NCBI GenBank assembly: GCA_016719385.1
Contig: JADJZA010000006.1
Coordinates: 248,001 to 312,000, forward strand
DNA length: 64,000 nucleotides
Direction of reading: 5' to 3'
Source of the DNA: Candidatus Microthrix subdominans
GTDB taxonomy: Bacteria; Actinomycetota; Acidimicrobiia; Acidimicrobiales; Microtrichaceae
Shown here: positions 46,391-55,272 of the stretch, one piece after another
How the letters are laid out: every line of letters starts with the position of its first letter
Position numbering within the stretch: position 1 is the first letter of the stretch
Program-made: the position numbers and the translations under genes
Notes under the pieces: model-generated
The model's input: only the letters and a program-made list of their open reading frames with translations
What the model was told of the DNA's origin: nothing
Databases searched by the model: none

Positions 46391-49390
46391 GTGGACAAGT
46401 TTCTGATCTTCACCATCGTCGGCCTCAGCCTGGCGGCGATCTACGCCATCATCTCCAGCGGGTTGGTGCTCACCTACACGACGACCGGCATCTTCAACTT
46501 CGCCCACGGTGCCATCGGCATGCTGGCCGCCTTCGCCTACTGGCAGATCCGCTTCCAGTGGGGCTGGCCCACCCCGCTGGCCCTGATCGTGGTGATCGGG
46601 GTGATTGCGCCGCTGTTCGGCCTGATGCTCGAACGGGTGATCATGTCGGGCCTGGCCGGCACGAGCGAGGCGACCAAGCTGGTCGTGTCCATCAGCCTGC
46701 TCGTCGGCCTGATCGGCCTGGCCAACCTGATCTGGACGCCGGGCCAGAGCCGACCGATGAGCACCTTCTTCCAGGGACGCAGTCTGGACCTTGGGGTCAC
46801 GTCGATCACGTATCACCAGGCGATCACCATCGGCGTGGCGATTGCGGTAGCCATCGGCCTGCGCTGGTTGTTGTACCGCACGCGCATCGGCGTCTCGATG
46901 CGGGCCAACGTCGACGACCGGTCGCTGGCGCTGCTCAACGGCGCCCGTCCCGACCGCATCGCCCTGATCAGCTGGGCGGTCGGCGTCGGGCTGGCGGCGG
47001 TCGGCGGCATCCTCATTGCACCGTCGCTGTCGCTCGAGGCCGGGTCGCTGTCGCTCCTCATCGTCAACGCCTACGCAGCGGCGATCTTCGGTCGCCTGCG
47101 CTCGCTGCCGCTGACCTTCGTCGGGGCCATAGCGATCGGCCTGACCGAGGGCTACCTGGCCGGTTACCTGCCTGGCGACAACCGGTACCTGGCCGGGATG
47201 CGCCCGGCCGCAGCGGTGATCATCCTGTTTCTGGCGCTGCTGTTCGTGCCCAACCCCCGCCTGCGCACCCGCACCCAGCTGCGCGAGTTCTTCCCGTCGC
47301 CGTCCCGCCCGGGCACGTTCGTCCTGGCCGGTGTCGTGATCGCCGTCGGGGTCGTCATGGTCACCACCCTCGACGCCGGCAGCCTGATCTCCTACGGGCC
47401 GGTGTTCTCGTTGGGGATCGTCGCACTGTCGTTGGTGCCGCTGGTCGGCTTCGCCGGGCAGATCTCGCTGGCCCAGCTGACCTTCGGTGGTATCGGCGCC
47501 ATCGCCGTCGCCCATCACGGCGGTGGCGGGTCGCCGCTCGGCCTGGTGCTGGCGATGGTGTTCGCCGCCGCGGTCGGGGCGCTGATCGCCCTGCCGGTGA
47601 TGCGGCTCTCGGGCATCTACCTGGCGCTGGCCACCGCTGCATTCGGCGTGGCGATGGACCGCTGGATCTTCAACCTGCCCGACTTCGACCTGGGCCCGAT
47701 CCACATCAGCCTGTTCAACGTCAACAGCACGAGCATCGACGCGCTGTCGCTGTTCGGGTACCGCTTCGACACGCCCGGTCGGCAACTGATGCTGTCGGCG
47801 GTGGCCTTCGCCGTCGTTGCGGTGCTGGTCGCCGCACTGCGCTGGAGCCGCTGGGGCCGCCAGCTGGTGGCCATGCGCGACAGCGAGGTGGCCTGTGCCA
47901 CCTTCGGCCTGGACCTGCGCTGGCCGCGGGTGGGCGTATTCACCCTGTCGGCGGCCATCGCCGGGTTGGGCGGTGCCCTCTACGGCATGCAGCTCGGCAC
48001 GGTGTCACCATCGCGCTACGACCTGCTCACCGGCCTGCCGATCTTCATCCTGGTCGTCGTCGGCGGTGCCGGACTGATCGGCGGCGCCCTGTTTGCCGGC
48101 ATCAGCCTGTTTGGCCTCATCCCGCTGACCTCCGGCCTGGGGCCGCTGTTCGCCAAGATCAACACGATCACCCCGGGCCTCGCCGGCATCGGCCTGGGTC
48201 GCAGCCCCAGCGGGGTGGTGCCGCTGATGTCCGCTGGGGTGGCCCCGTTGCGTCGGGATCGTCCGGCGCTGATCGCCATGGTGGCGGCGATGATCGGCGC
48301 CTACGCGCTGCGCCTGGCCGGGGTGATCGACAACTGGCCGTTCGCTGCACTGGTGGCGGCCTCGTTCGTGATCGCCGGGGCCCTGGCGACGGCGAGGGCG
48401 GGACGGGCTGCCGGCGCAGAGCGCAGGGCGACACCGACCGGACAGTTCCCCGATGCCGGCATCGAGTGGGCAGGGATCGCACGGGCCTGGTCGGCCGCCG
48501 ACCTGGCCTCGATGAACGAGGAGCTGTCCTTCGACGGGACCGGCAATGCGGGCGTGGCGTTCGTCCCCGCCCGTACGGGTGGGCTTGGAGCGCCGGCGGT
48601 GGCAGCCAGGCGGGGCGAAGCGACGAGGAGGTGGTCGGTGGGCGTGCTTGAGGCGACCGATGTCGTCGTGTCGTTTGGCGGTAACCGGGCGCTCGATTCG
48701 GCTTCGGTCGTCGCCCCCGAGGGGCAGATCACCGGGCTGATCGGGCCGAACGGGGCGGGCAAGACCACCCTGTTCAACGCCATCACCGGGCTGGTCACAC
48801 CGTCGTCGGGTCGGATCACCCTCGACGGCGTCGACATCACCCGCAAGTCGATGCACCGGCGGGCGCGGGCCGGCCTGGCTCGAACGTTTCAACAGCTCGA
48901 GCTGTTCACGATGCTGTCGGTGCGCGAGAACATCCGGGTGGCGGCCGACATCCATCACCGGTGGGCCCGCCATGCGGGCGACCCGGCTGCGTTCACCGAG
49001 CGGGTCCTCGATCGCGTCGGCCTGCGCGACGTGGCCGACGAACGGGTCACCACGCTGTCGACGGGCCATGGCCGGCTGGTCGAGCTGGGCCGTGCGCTCG
49101 CCTGCGAGCCGAGCGTGCTGCTCCTCGACGAACCGGCGTCGGGCCAGAACGATGCCGAGACCGCCCGCTTCGGGCAGCTCCTCGTCGAGCTGGCCGGCGA
49201 TGGCACGACGATCGTGCTGGTCGAACACGACATGTCACTGGTGATGGAGGTCTGCGACACGGTCAACGTATTGAACCTGGGCCGCATGCTCATCAGCGGA
49301 CCCCCCGCCCAGGTGCAGGCCGACCCGGCAGTGCTCGAGGCCTACCTTGGCGCTCCTCAGCCGGATCAGCCCAAAGCGGGTGCTCGATGA
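46391..49390 (+). CDS. Fused LivH-LivM-LivG: two permease domains and an ATPase in one protein
   Basis: This is a single 999-residue frame with no internal stop or obvious restart. Residues 1-290 are LivH-like (TTGIFNFAHGAIGMLAAF, RANVDDRSLALLNGA). Residues 310-610 are LivM-like (GFAGQISLAQLTFGGIGAIA, MRDSEVACATFGLD, IFILVVVGGAGLIGG). About 615-745 is a linker with two more hydrophobic spans and a soluble stretch. From 750 comes LivG: Walker A GPNGAGKTTLFNAI, LARTFQQLELF, VLLLDEPASGQND, VEHDMSLVM. The signature is a degenerate LSTGHGRLVELGRA. Normally these are three proteins. GTG start 5 bp after the binding protein; the stop overlaps livF. Confidence 0.9.
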   Translation: MDKFLIFTIVGLSLAAIYAIISSGLVLTYTTTGIFNFAHGAIGMLAAFAYWQIRFQWGWPTPLALIVVIGVIAPLFGLMLERVIMSGLAGTSEATKLVVSISLLVGLIGLANLIWTPGQSRPMSTFFQGRSLDLGVTSITYHQAITIGVAIAVAIGLRWLLYRTRIGVSMRANVDDRSLALLNGARPDRIALISWAVGVGLAAVGGILIAPSLSLEAGSLSLLIVNAYAAAIFGRLRSLPLTFVGAIAIGLTEGYLAGYLPGDNRYLAGMRPAAAVIILFLALLFVPNPRLRTRTQLREFFPSPSRPGTFVLAGVVIAVGVVMVTTLDAGSLISYGPVFSLGIVALSLVPLVGFAGQISLAQLTFGGIGAIAVAHHGGGGSPLGLVLAMVFAAAVGALIALPVMRLSGIYLALATAAFGVAMDRWIFNLPDFDLGPIHISLFNVNSTSIDALSLFGYRFDTPGRQLMLSAVAFAVVAVLVAALRWSRWGRQLVAMRDSEVACATFGLDLRWPRVGVFTLSAAIAGLGGALYGMQLGTVSPSRYDLLTGLPIFILVVVGGAGLIGGALFAGISLFGLIPLTSGLGPLFAKINTITPGLAGIGLGRSPSGVVPLMSAGVAPLRRDRPALIAMVAAMIGAYALRLAGVIDNWPFAALVAASFVIAGALATARAGRAAGAERRATPTGQFPDAGIEWAGIARAWSAADLASMNEELSFDGTGNAGVAFVPARTGGLGAPAVAARRGEATRRWSVGVLEATDVVVSFGGNRALDSASVVAPEGQITGLIGPNGAGKTTLFNAITGLVTPSSGRITLDGVDITRKSMHRRARAGLARTFQQLELFTMLSVRENIRVAADIHHRWARHAGDPAAFTERVLDRVGLRDVADERVTTLSTGHGRLVELGRALACEPSVLLLDEPASGQNDAETARFGQLLVELAGDGTTIVLVEHDMSLVMEVCDTVNVLNLGRMLISGPPAQVQADPAVLEAYLGAPQPDQPKAGAR

Positions 49391-50091
49391 GTGGGAGTCC
49401 GCTGGTGGAGCTGCGCGGCATCCACGCCGGCTACGACGGGATCGATGTGCTGCATGGGGTGGACCTGGTGGTCGGCGCCGGCGAGGTGATGGCGATCCTC
49501 GGGCCCAACGGCGCCGGCAAGTCGACCACCCTCAAGGTGCTCGCCGGCCTGCTGCCGGCGTCTGCTGGCGACATCAACATCGCCGGGCGCCGGGTCAACG
49601 GCGCCAGGGCCGACGACCTGGCCCGGCGCGGCCTGTGCCTCATCCCCGAAGGTCGGGGCATCTTCCCCAACCTCACGGTGCGGGAGAACCTGTGGATGAT
49701 GACCCACCGGGGCCAGGACCGTGCCCGCATCGAGGAGCGCTCGATCGCCCGGTTCCCGCAGCTGGCCAAGCGGATCGATCAGACCAGCGGCACCCTCTCC
49801 GGCGGCCAACAGCAGATGCTTGCCATGGCTCGCGGGCTGGCGACCGACCCGGCCCTGTTGGTGCTCGACGAGCTGTCGATGGGGCTGGCGCCGATCATCG
49901 TCGACGAGCTCTACGCCACCGTCGCCCAGGTGGCCGCCCAGGGCACCTCGGTGCTGCTCGTCGAGCAGTTTGCCCGCATCGTCATCGACGTGGCCCACAG
50001 GGCCGCAGTGATGGTGCAGGGCCGCGTCGTTGAAACCGGACGGCCCCACGACATCGAAGAACGCCTCTCCCAGGCCTACCTGGGTGGATGA
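49387..50091 (+). CDS. livF: LIV-type ABC transporter ATP-binding protein LivF
   Basis: This is a 234-residue ATPase with Walker A GPNGAGKSTTLKVL, RRGLCLIPEGRGIFPNLTV (LivF hallmark), signature LSGGQQQMLAMARGL and Walker B LLVLDELSMGLAP. It should pair with the fused LivG domain, giving one free and one tethered ATPase. The ATG overlaps the preceding stop. Confidence 0.92.
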   Translation: MSGSPLVELRGIHAGYDGIDVLHGVDLVVGAGEVMAILGPNGAGKSTTLKVLAGLLPASAGDINIAGRRVNGARADDLARRGLCLIPEGRGIFPNLTVRENLWMMTHRGQDRARIEERSIARFPQLAKRIDQTSGTLSGGQQQMLAMARGLATDPALLVLDELSMGLAPIIVDELYATVAQVAAQGTSVLLVEQFARIVIDVAHRAAVMVQGRVVETGRPHDIEERLSQAYLGG

Positions 50092-50103
50092 AGGAGAAGC
50101 CCT

Positions 50104-50148
50104 GTGCCCGAGAACCCTGTGCCCGAGAACCCTGTGCCCGAGAACCCT
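50104..50148 (+). repeat. Three 15-bp repeats at a start codon
   Basis: GTGCCCGAGAACCCT is present exactly three times, and each copy begins with an in-frame GTG. Change of copy number would add or remove five residues and alternative starts without altering the frame. Confidence 0.9.
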
Positions 50149-50526
50149 GTGACTGCCGAGAACCCCGAAACGGGCGAGGGTATCAACCGGGTGGAACAGT
50201 TCAGCGCCGAGATCGCCGACATGGCGCTGCCCGGCACCGCCAGCGGTCGCGACCGTGCGCTGCTGTGGGTCGGCGCGGCGCTGATGATCGTGGCGGTCGT
50301 CATGGTCATCGTCGCCTACTTCATCGGTCACAGCACCACCAACCCGCTGCAGCAGCGCGACGCCATCGTCAGCGCCCTGATCGGGCTCACGCTGGCCGTC
50401 GTCGGCGCGGCGCTGTTCGTCCGCTACTCCCTCGCCCAGTTTCTGCGGTTCTGGATGGCCCGCCTGTCGTTCGACTCCGCCACCGCCACCGACCGGCTGG
50501 TCGACGCGCTCCGTGAACGGGACTGA
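50104..50526 (+). CDS. Small membrane protein of the LIV-importer operon
   Basis: This is a 140-residue protein starting at GTG 50104 after a strong AAGGAG 7 nt upstream. The N-terminus is a three-fold PENPV repeat. Two membrane spans follow (ALLWVGAALMIVAVVMVIVAYF-like, near 52-73, and ALIGLTLAVVGAALFV, near 89-104), then a soluble tail ending DALRERD. I know no defined function; it may be an accessory to the ABC importer because it lies 12 bp after livF and is co-oriented. Gene end sequences are duplicated just beyond the stop. Confidence 0.75.
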   Translation: MPENPVPENPVPENPVTAENPETGEGINRVEQFSAEIADMALPGTASGRDRALLWVGAALMIVAVVMVIVAYFIGHSTTNPLQQRDAIVSALIGLTLAVVGAALFVRYSLAQFLRFWMARLSFDSATATDRLVDALRERD

Positions 50527-50607
50527 GTTGGACGAGCGGGACTGAGTTGGGCGAACGTCCAGTCCGAACCAACGGGACTGACGCCATGGCCGTGACGCGG
50601 CGGCGGA

Positions 50608-51465
50608 CTATCCCTCTGCAGCCCGGTCGGCCACGATCAGGATTTCGCCCTTGTCGTTGAAGATCGTCAGCTGCTCGCTGATCTCCACCCGGGCCGCAGC
50701 GTTGAGCGCCGCTCCCAGCGCATCCTCCTGCTCCATCAACCCCTCCGGGTCCTCGCAGGCCATCAAGGTGCGCTGCCCGTCGCCGATCGACAGGGTTGAA
50801 CCGTCGAGCTCCCAGGTGCTCCCGATCTTGTTGCAGCCGGCGTCTGCGCTGAGTGTGCCGTCGTCGGCGAATTCGATCGTCGGGGTGGTGCCCTCGAGCG
50901 GGGTGGCCAGCGCGTCGTCGGTGGCCAGGTTGACGATCTCCCAGGTTCCCACCAGCGCGGTGGCGAGGTCCTGGGTATCGAAGACCAGGTCGACGTCGTC
51001 ACCATTGGTCAGGGTCAGCCGGTCGCCATCGACGGCGACGCTGTCCACCTGCTCGAGCGCCGTGAGGAAGGCGGTCTCAGCCTCGTTGGTCGCCGGGTCG
51101 CAGGCCATCCTGGTCGTGGCGATCGGTCCCAGCGCAACCCGGTCGCCGTCGATGGTGAACTCGGCGTTGTAGGTGTTGCACGGGGCCCGACCCGACATCC
51201 GGCCCGACTCGACGGCGAGTGTGACGCTGCTGCCCCCGGGGATCGGCGGAGTGCTTCCAGCGCCGTCGAGGACCCAGGTTCGTTCGTCGAGCGCTTCGCT
51301 CAGGTCTCCCGCCCCGCCGGCCTTGTCCGGGGTGGGATCGTCGTCGGAACCGCCGCAGGCGGCGAGCGCCCCAGCGGCGAGCATCAGGGCGAGGGCCAGG
51401 CCCAGCGGGCGGCGCGCCGCCGTTCTGATTGGGAGGAGTCGCTGGGAGGTCGGGCGTGAGGCCAT
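50608..51465 (-). CDS. META-domain lipoprotein (HslJ-like), two repeats
   Basis: This is a 285-residue lipoprotein with signal LALALMLAAGALAAC near residue 36 and an Asp-rich spacer. Two META-type modules follow: one with RTWVLDGAG, GRMSGRAPCNTYNAEF and ATTRMACD; the second with GTWEIVNL, FADDGTLSADAGCNKIGSTW and QRTLMACEDP. META domains occur in heat-shock-linked HslJ and in secreted proteins of unknown role; no enzyme activity is indicated. It stands alone between convergent and co-oriented genes. Confidence 0.85.
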   Translation of the reverse strand: MASRPTSQRLLPIRTAARRPLGLALALMLAAGALAACGGSDDDPTPDKAGGAGDLSEALDERTWVLDGAGSTPPIPGGSSVTLAVESGRMSGRAPCNTYNAEFTIDGDRVALGPIATTRMACDPATNEAETAFLTALEQVDSVAVDGDRLTLTNGDDVDLVFDTQDLATALVGTWEIVNLATDDALATPLEGTTPTIEFADDGTLSADAGCNKIGSTWELDGSTLSIGDGQRTLMACEDPEGLMEQEDALGAALNAAARVEISEQLTIFNDKGEILIVADRAAEG

Positions 51466-51515
51466 TCCCGGGACGCTAGCGACCGAGGGCCGCTCCGGGG
51501 TTCCGGGTGACCGGC

Positions 51516-52760
51516 CTACGTCGGGTCGACGAAGTGGACCGGCAGGTGTTTGATGCCGCCGATCCAGTTGGAGCGAAGCGGATCGGGTGGGCCGAGGGCC
51601 TCGATGCGCGGCGCCCGGCGAACCAGCTCCTCGAACAGCACCCGGATCTCCATCTTCGCCAGCTGGGCGCCCAGGCAGAAGTGGGGGCCGCCGCCGCCGA
51701 AGGCGACGTGCGGGTTGGGGTCGCGGGTGATGTCGAAGCGGAACGGGTCATCAAAGACCTCCTCGTCCCGGTTGGCCGAGACGTACCACAGCGAGATCTT
51801 GTCGCCCGCCTTGATCGTCTTGCCCCGCAGTTCGAAGTCGGCGGTGGCGTTTCGGCGGAAGTACATCACCGGCGTCGCCCAGCGGAGGATCTCCTCGACC
51901 GCCCCGGCGATGTAGCGGTCCGGGTCGGACACGAGCAGCGCCCATTGGTCGGGGTTTTGAAGGAACGCGTTGAGCCCATGGGAGATGGCGTTGCGGGTCG
52001 TCTCGTTGCCGGCGACCGACAACAGCACGAAGAACATGTTGAAGTCGGTCTCCGAGAGCGACTCGCCGTCGATCTCGGCGTTCAACAGCGCGTCGATGAT
52101 GTCGTCGCCCGGGTTGGTGCGGTGGGCCTCGGCCAGCTTCTGGGCATAGAGGAACATCTCCACCTGGGCCTCGGCCAGGCGGTCCTCGCTCACCTTGTAC
52201 TCCTCGTCGTCGCCGCCGGCGACCAGCCGGTTGCTCCAGTCGAAGATCTTGTGGCGGTCCTCCCGGGGCACCCCGATCAGTTCGGCGATCACCTTGAGGG
52301 GCAACTCGGCGGCGACGTCGACCACAAAGTCGACCTCGCCCCGGGGGAGCGTCTCGTCGAGGTTTTCAGCCGTCAGGTCCCGGATGTGACCCTCCATCTT
52401 GGCGATCATCCTGGGCGTAAAGCCCCGGTTGACCAGGCGGCGGTAACGGGTGTGGCCCGGCGGGTCCATGTACAGCAACAGGCTGCCGGTCACCTCGCTG
52501 TGGTCCTCCTCGTCGGGGCCCGGCTCGGGCAGGCCGACCACGCCGCCCAGGGCTGCAGCGGAGGAGAACGTGGCGAAGTCTCGGCTACACGTGATCACGT
52601 CCTCGAGCTTGGTGATCACCCAGAACCCCGGGCCATCGGGCTCGGCGTGATGATGCACCGGGTCGTTGGCCCGCAGCCAGGTGAACCAATCGTGCGGGAC
52701 GCCGTCGGCGAAGCGATCCAGGTTGAGCAGGTCGATCTCGGGGGCGTCGAGCTCGGTCAC
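51516..52760 (-). CDS. Cytochrome P450, CYP124/125/142-type superfamily
   Basis: This is a 414-residue class I bacterial P450: I-helix SVAGNETTRNAISHGL, ExxR in AVEEILRW, and heme loop HVAFGGGGPHFCLGAQLAK with the Cys ligand near residue 360. It resembles actinobacterial P450s that oxidise sterols, fatty acids or terpenoids but is clearly distinct from the CYP125-like gene at 34346. A KstR-like site lies 60 bp upstream (52821). It is divergent from the amidohydrolase-enoyl-CoA hydratase operon, consistent with shared control. Confidence 0.9.
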   Translation of the reverse strand: MTELDAPEIDLLNLDRFADGVPHDWFTWLRANDPVHHHAEPDGPGFWVITKLEDVITCSRDFATFSSAAALGGVVGLPEPGPDEEDHSEVTGSLLLYMDPPGHTRYRRLVNRGFTPRMIAKMEGHIRDLTAENLDETLPRGEVDFVVDVAAELPLKVIAELIGVPREDRHKIFDWSNRLVAGGDDEEYKVSEDRLAEAQVEMFLYAQKLAEAHRTNPGDDIIDALLNAEIDGESLSETDFNMFFVLLSVAGNETTRNAISHGLNAFLQNPDQWALLVSDPDRYIAGAVEEILRWATPVMYFRRNATADFELRGKTIKAGDKISLWYVSANRDEEVFDDPFRFDITRDPNPHVAFGGGGPHFCLGAQLAKMEIRVLFEELVRRAPRIEALGPPDPLRSNWIGGIKHLPVHFVDPT

Positions 52761-52820
52761 GGTCGCATCCTTCCCTCAGCGCAACACTCGGTGGGGCGCA
52801 ACGCTGTTGGTCGATCAAAG

Positions 52821-52834
52821 TAGAACGGATTCTA
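52821..52834. promoter_or_regulatory. KstR-like operator (weaker) upstream of the P450
   Basis: TAGAACGGATTCTA has perfect 5-bp arms and fits TnnAACnnGTTnnA except for one position (ATT for GTT). On the P450 strand its promoter-proximal half GTTCTACTT is the same as in the 52911 site. It lies 60 bp before the P450 ATG. Confidence 0.5.
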
Positions 52835-52910
52835 TCTGAACGGTCTCTAGATGTGGTGTGTCTCTGTTCACCCGCTGGGTCGGCAGGGGGAACGCGATCG
52901 CTGGCGAAGG

Positions 52911-52929
52911 GCGCGAGAACGTGTTCTAC
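52911..52929. promoter_or_regulatory. KstR-like operator upstream of the amidohydrolase operon
   Basis: GCGCGAGAACGTGTTCTAC is identical over 19 bp to the site at 58754 and differs from the 44839 site at one central base. It lies 77 bp before the amidohydrolase ATG, in the 245-bp divergent gap shared with the P450. Confidence 0.65.
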
Positions 52930-53005
52930 TTGAAGCGACGTTGGTGGGCGCCAGCCCATCGCCGCAGGCCGTCATCGCAGCCCAGCTCCACGGAAGGTTG
53001 GCCCC

Positions 53006-54271
53006 ATGACACTCACCGAACCGGTACCCACCGAGACAGCCGATCGAGAAGCCAGCGCCGCTGCGCCGTACACGATCATCTCGGCCGACTGCCACGCCGG
53101 CGGCAGCCACCAGGCCTATCGGGAGTACCTCGACCCCGAGTTCGTTCCCGACTTCGACGCCTGGCGCGGCGAGTACAAGAACCCGTACAAGGATCTGGGC
53201 GACAAGCGGAAGCTGCGCAACTGGGACAACGAGATGCGCAACTCCCAGCAGGAGGCCGACGGCATCGCCGCCGAGGTGGTGTTCCCCAACACCGTCCCGC
53301 CGTTCTTCCCCAGCTTCGTGCTGTTCGCCAAGCCGCCGACCGACGAGGAGTATCGCCACCGCCATGCCGGGGTGACGGCCCACAACCGATGGCTGGTCGA
53401 CTGGTGCAACGAGTATCCGGAGCGCCGGGCAGGCGTGGGCCAGATCTTCCTCAACGATGTGGACGACGCCATCGCCGACGTGCGCTGGATCAAGGAGAAC
53501 GGCCTGCGCGGGGGCATCCTGCTGCCCAACATCGCCCCGGACGTCAAGTGGGTGAAGCCGCTGTACGACCGCTGCTACGACCCGCTGTGGCAGGTGTTGC
53601 AGGACCTCGAGGTGCCGATCAACATCCACAGCGGTTCGGGCAACCCGGACTACGGCCCCTACCCGGTGTCGATGCTGCTCTACATCAATGAGGTGCCGTT
53701 CTACACCGAACGCCCGCTGGTGCAGCTGATCCTTTCGGGCGTGTTCGAACGGTTCCCCCGCCTCAAGGTGGTGCTGACCGAGGCCGGGTGTGCCTGGGTG
53801 CCGCCGCTGCTCGAACGCCTCGACACGAACATCCGCAGCATCCGTGACACCGGTGCCACCGGCGAGATTCGCTACGGGGCCGACCACATCCTGCCCAAGG
53901 ACGCCACCGAGTACTTCCACCAGAACGTGTGGATGGGGGTCAGCCAGCCCCGACAGGCCGACGCCGACGCCCGCCACATCATCGGCCTCGACAAGTTCAT
54001 GTGGGGCAGCGACTACCCCCACGACGAGGGCACCTACCCCTACACCCGGGAGAACCTGCGGGCCCGCTTCAGCGACGCCCCCGAGGCGGAGATGCGCAAG
54101 ATCCTCGCCGGTAACGCCGCCGAGATGTACGGCTTCGACCTGGACGCCCTCGCCCCGCTGGCGGCGCGCATCGGGCCGACGGTCGAGGAGGTCGCGCGGC
54201 CGATCGGCGGGGTGCCCGACAAATCGCTCGAGCGGATCTCCGGTGACATGGATGCGAGCGCAATCAAGTGA
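53006..54271 (+). CDS. Amidohydrolase-2 family metal-dependent hydrolase
   Basis: This is a 421-residue TIM-barrel hydrolase. Marks are ISADCHAGGSHQAYREYLDP at the N-terminus, VPINIHSGSGNPDYG in the middle, KVVLTEAGCAWVPPLLERL, and the catalytic-type FMWGSDYPHDEGTYPYTRE near residue 335. Relatives hydrolyse or decarboxylate cyclic carboxylates, and similar genes sit in mycobacterial steroid clusters. The substrate is unknown. It is first of a three-gene run with enoyl-CoA hydratase and MFS genes, each overlapping the next, and lies behind a KstR-like box. Confidence 0.85.
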   Translation: MTLTEPVPTETADREASAAAPYTIISADCHAGGSHQAYREYLDPEFVPDFDAWRGEYKNPYKDLGDKRKLRNWDNEMRNSQQEADGIAAEVVFPNTVPPFFPSFVLFAKPPTDEEYRHRHAGVTAHNRWLVDWCNEYPERRAGVGQIFLNDVDDAIADVRWIKENGLRGGILLPNIAPDVKWVKPLYDRCYDPLWQVLQDLEVPINIHSGSGNPDYGPYPVSMLLYINEVPFYTERPLVQLILSGVFERFPRLKVVLTEAGCAWVPPLLERLDTNIRSIRDTGATGEIRYGADHILPKDATEYFHQNVWMGVSQPRQADADARHIIGLDKFMWGSDYPHDEGTYPYTRENLRARFSDAPEAEMRKILAGNAAEMYGFDLDALAPLAARIGPTVEEVARPIGGVPDKSLERISGDMDASAIK

Positions 54272-55272
54272 GCGACGCCACCGACAACGAGGTCGCAAGG
54301 TCCGCCGCCGGGTCGCCGTCCGGCGCTGAGTCCCCGTCCGGCACTGAGTCCCCGTCCGGCGCTGAGTCCCCGTACGGCGCTGAGTCGACGTACGGCACGG
54401 TGGCGCCGCAGGCCGAGAGCGGGGGCAACGTCCCGGCGCTCGGCTCGGCCCCCGAAGTGCTGATCGTCGACGATCCGGCGCCACACGTGCGTCGCCTCAC
54501 CCTCAACCGGCCCGAGAAGCGCAACGCGCTCAGCCACCAGCTGCGCGCCGAGATCATGCATGCCCTGCAACAGGCCGACCAGGACCCCGAGGTGCGGGTG
54601 ATGATCGTGCGCGGTGCGGGCACCTGCTTCTCCGCCGGCTACGACCTGGGCGGCGGCAACGAGGGCGTCGACATGCCCCACTTCACCGCCGAGGGCGAAG
54701 GCCAGTGGCCCCGCCACGTCACCGAAACCTGGATGAGCATCTGGGACCTGGCCAAGCCGGTGATCGCTCAGGTGCACGGCTACTGCCTGGCCGGCGGCAG
54801 CGAGCTGGCCACCGGGTGCGACCTGGTCTACGTCGCCCACGACGCCAAGATGGGCTACCCGGCGGTGCGTTTCGGCGTGCCCGACATGCACTTCCACGCC
54901 TGGATGCTGGGCATGCGCGCCGCCATGGAGATGATGGTCACGGGCGACTCGATCTCCGGCGACGAGGCGGTGCGCCTCGGCTGGGCCAACCGGGCCTTCG
55001 ACGAGGCCGACCTGGACGACGAGGTGCTCGCCGTCGCCGGGCGCGTCGCCAACATCCCCACCGACATCGTGTCGCTCAACAAGCGCGCCGTGCACCGGGG
55101 CATGGACACGATGGGCATGCGCACCGCCATCCGCCAGGGCACCGAGCTGTGTGCGATGGGCACCAAGGCGGCCACGTTCACCGAGTTCATCGACAAGATG
55201 CGCGACGAGGGCCTCACCCAAGCGCTGGCCGAACGGGACGCACCCTTCGGCGACTACCGCACCGGCGGGTGA
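54268..55272 (+). CDS. Enoyl-CoA hydratase/isomerase family protein
   Basis: This is a 334-residue crotonase-fold enzyme. RRLTLNRPEKRNALSHQLRA starts the fold near residue 72, the first oxyanion part is GTCFSAGYDLGG and the second is VHGYCLAGGSELATGCDLV. The C-terminus has the usual helical region. The first 60 residues are extra: a Ser/Pro/Gly/Glu-rich repeat encoded by five 18-bp units. GTG 54268 overlaps the amidohydrolase stop; a later start is possible but would lose the coupling. Family reactions hydrate or isomerise enoyl-CoA in lipid and side-chain breakdown. Confidence 0.87.
   Translation: MSDATDNEVARSAAGSPSGAESPSGTESPSGAESPYGAESTYGTVAPQAESGGNVPALGSAPEVLIVDDPAPHVRRLTLNRPEKRNALSHQLRAEIMHALQQADQDPEVRVMIVRGAGTCFSAGYDLGGGNEGVDMPHFTAEGEGQWPRHVTETWMSIWDLAKPVIAQVHGYCLAGGSELATGCDLVYVAHDAKMGYPAVRFGVPDMHFHAWMLGMRAAMEMMVTGDSISGDEAVRLGWANRAFDEADLDDEVLAVAGRVANIPTDIVSLNKRAVHRGMDTMGMRTAIRQGTELCAMGTKAATFTEFIDKMRDEGLTQALAERDAPFGDYRTGG
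54313..54399 (+). repeat. 18-bp tandem repeats, about five copies
   Basis: Units of the form TCCCCGTCCGGCGCTGAG start at 54313, 54331, 54349, 54367 and 54385, the last truncated. They encode an SPSGAE-type spacer ahead of the crotonase domain. Confidence 0.88.

Noticed and set aside
46328..47785. A 485-codon minus-strand frame opposite the fused LivHM region
   Set aside because: Low-complexity Arg/Gln/Asp composition and no motifs; a shadow of the permease frame.
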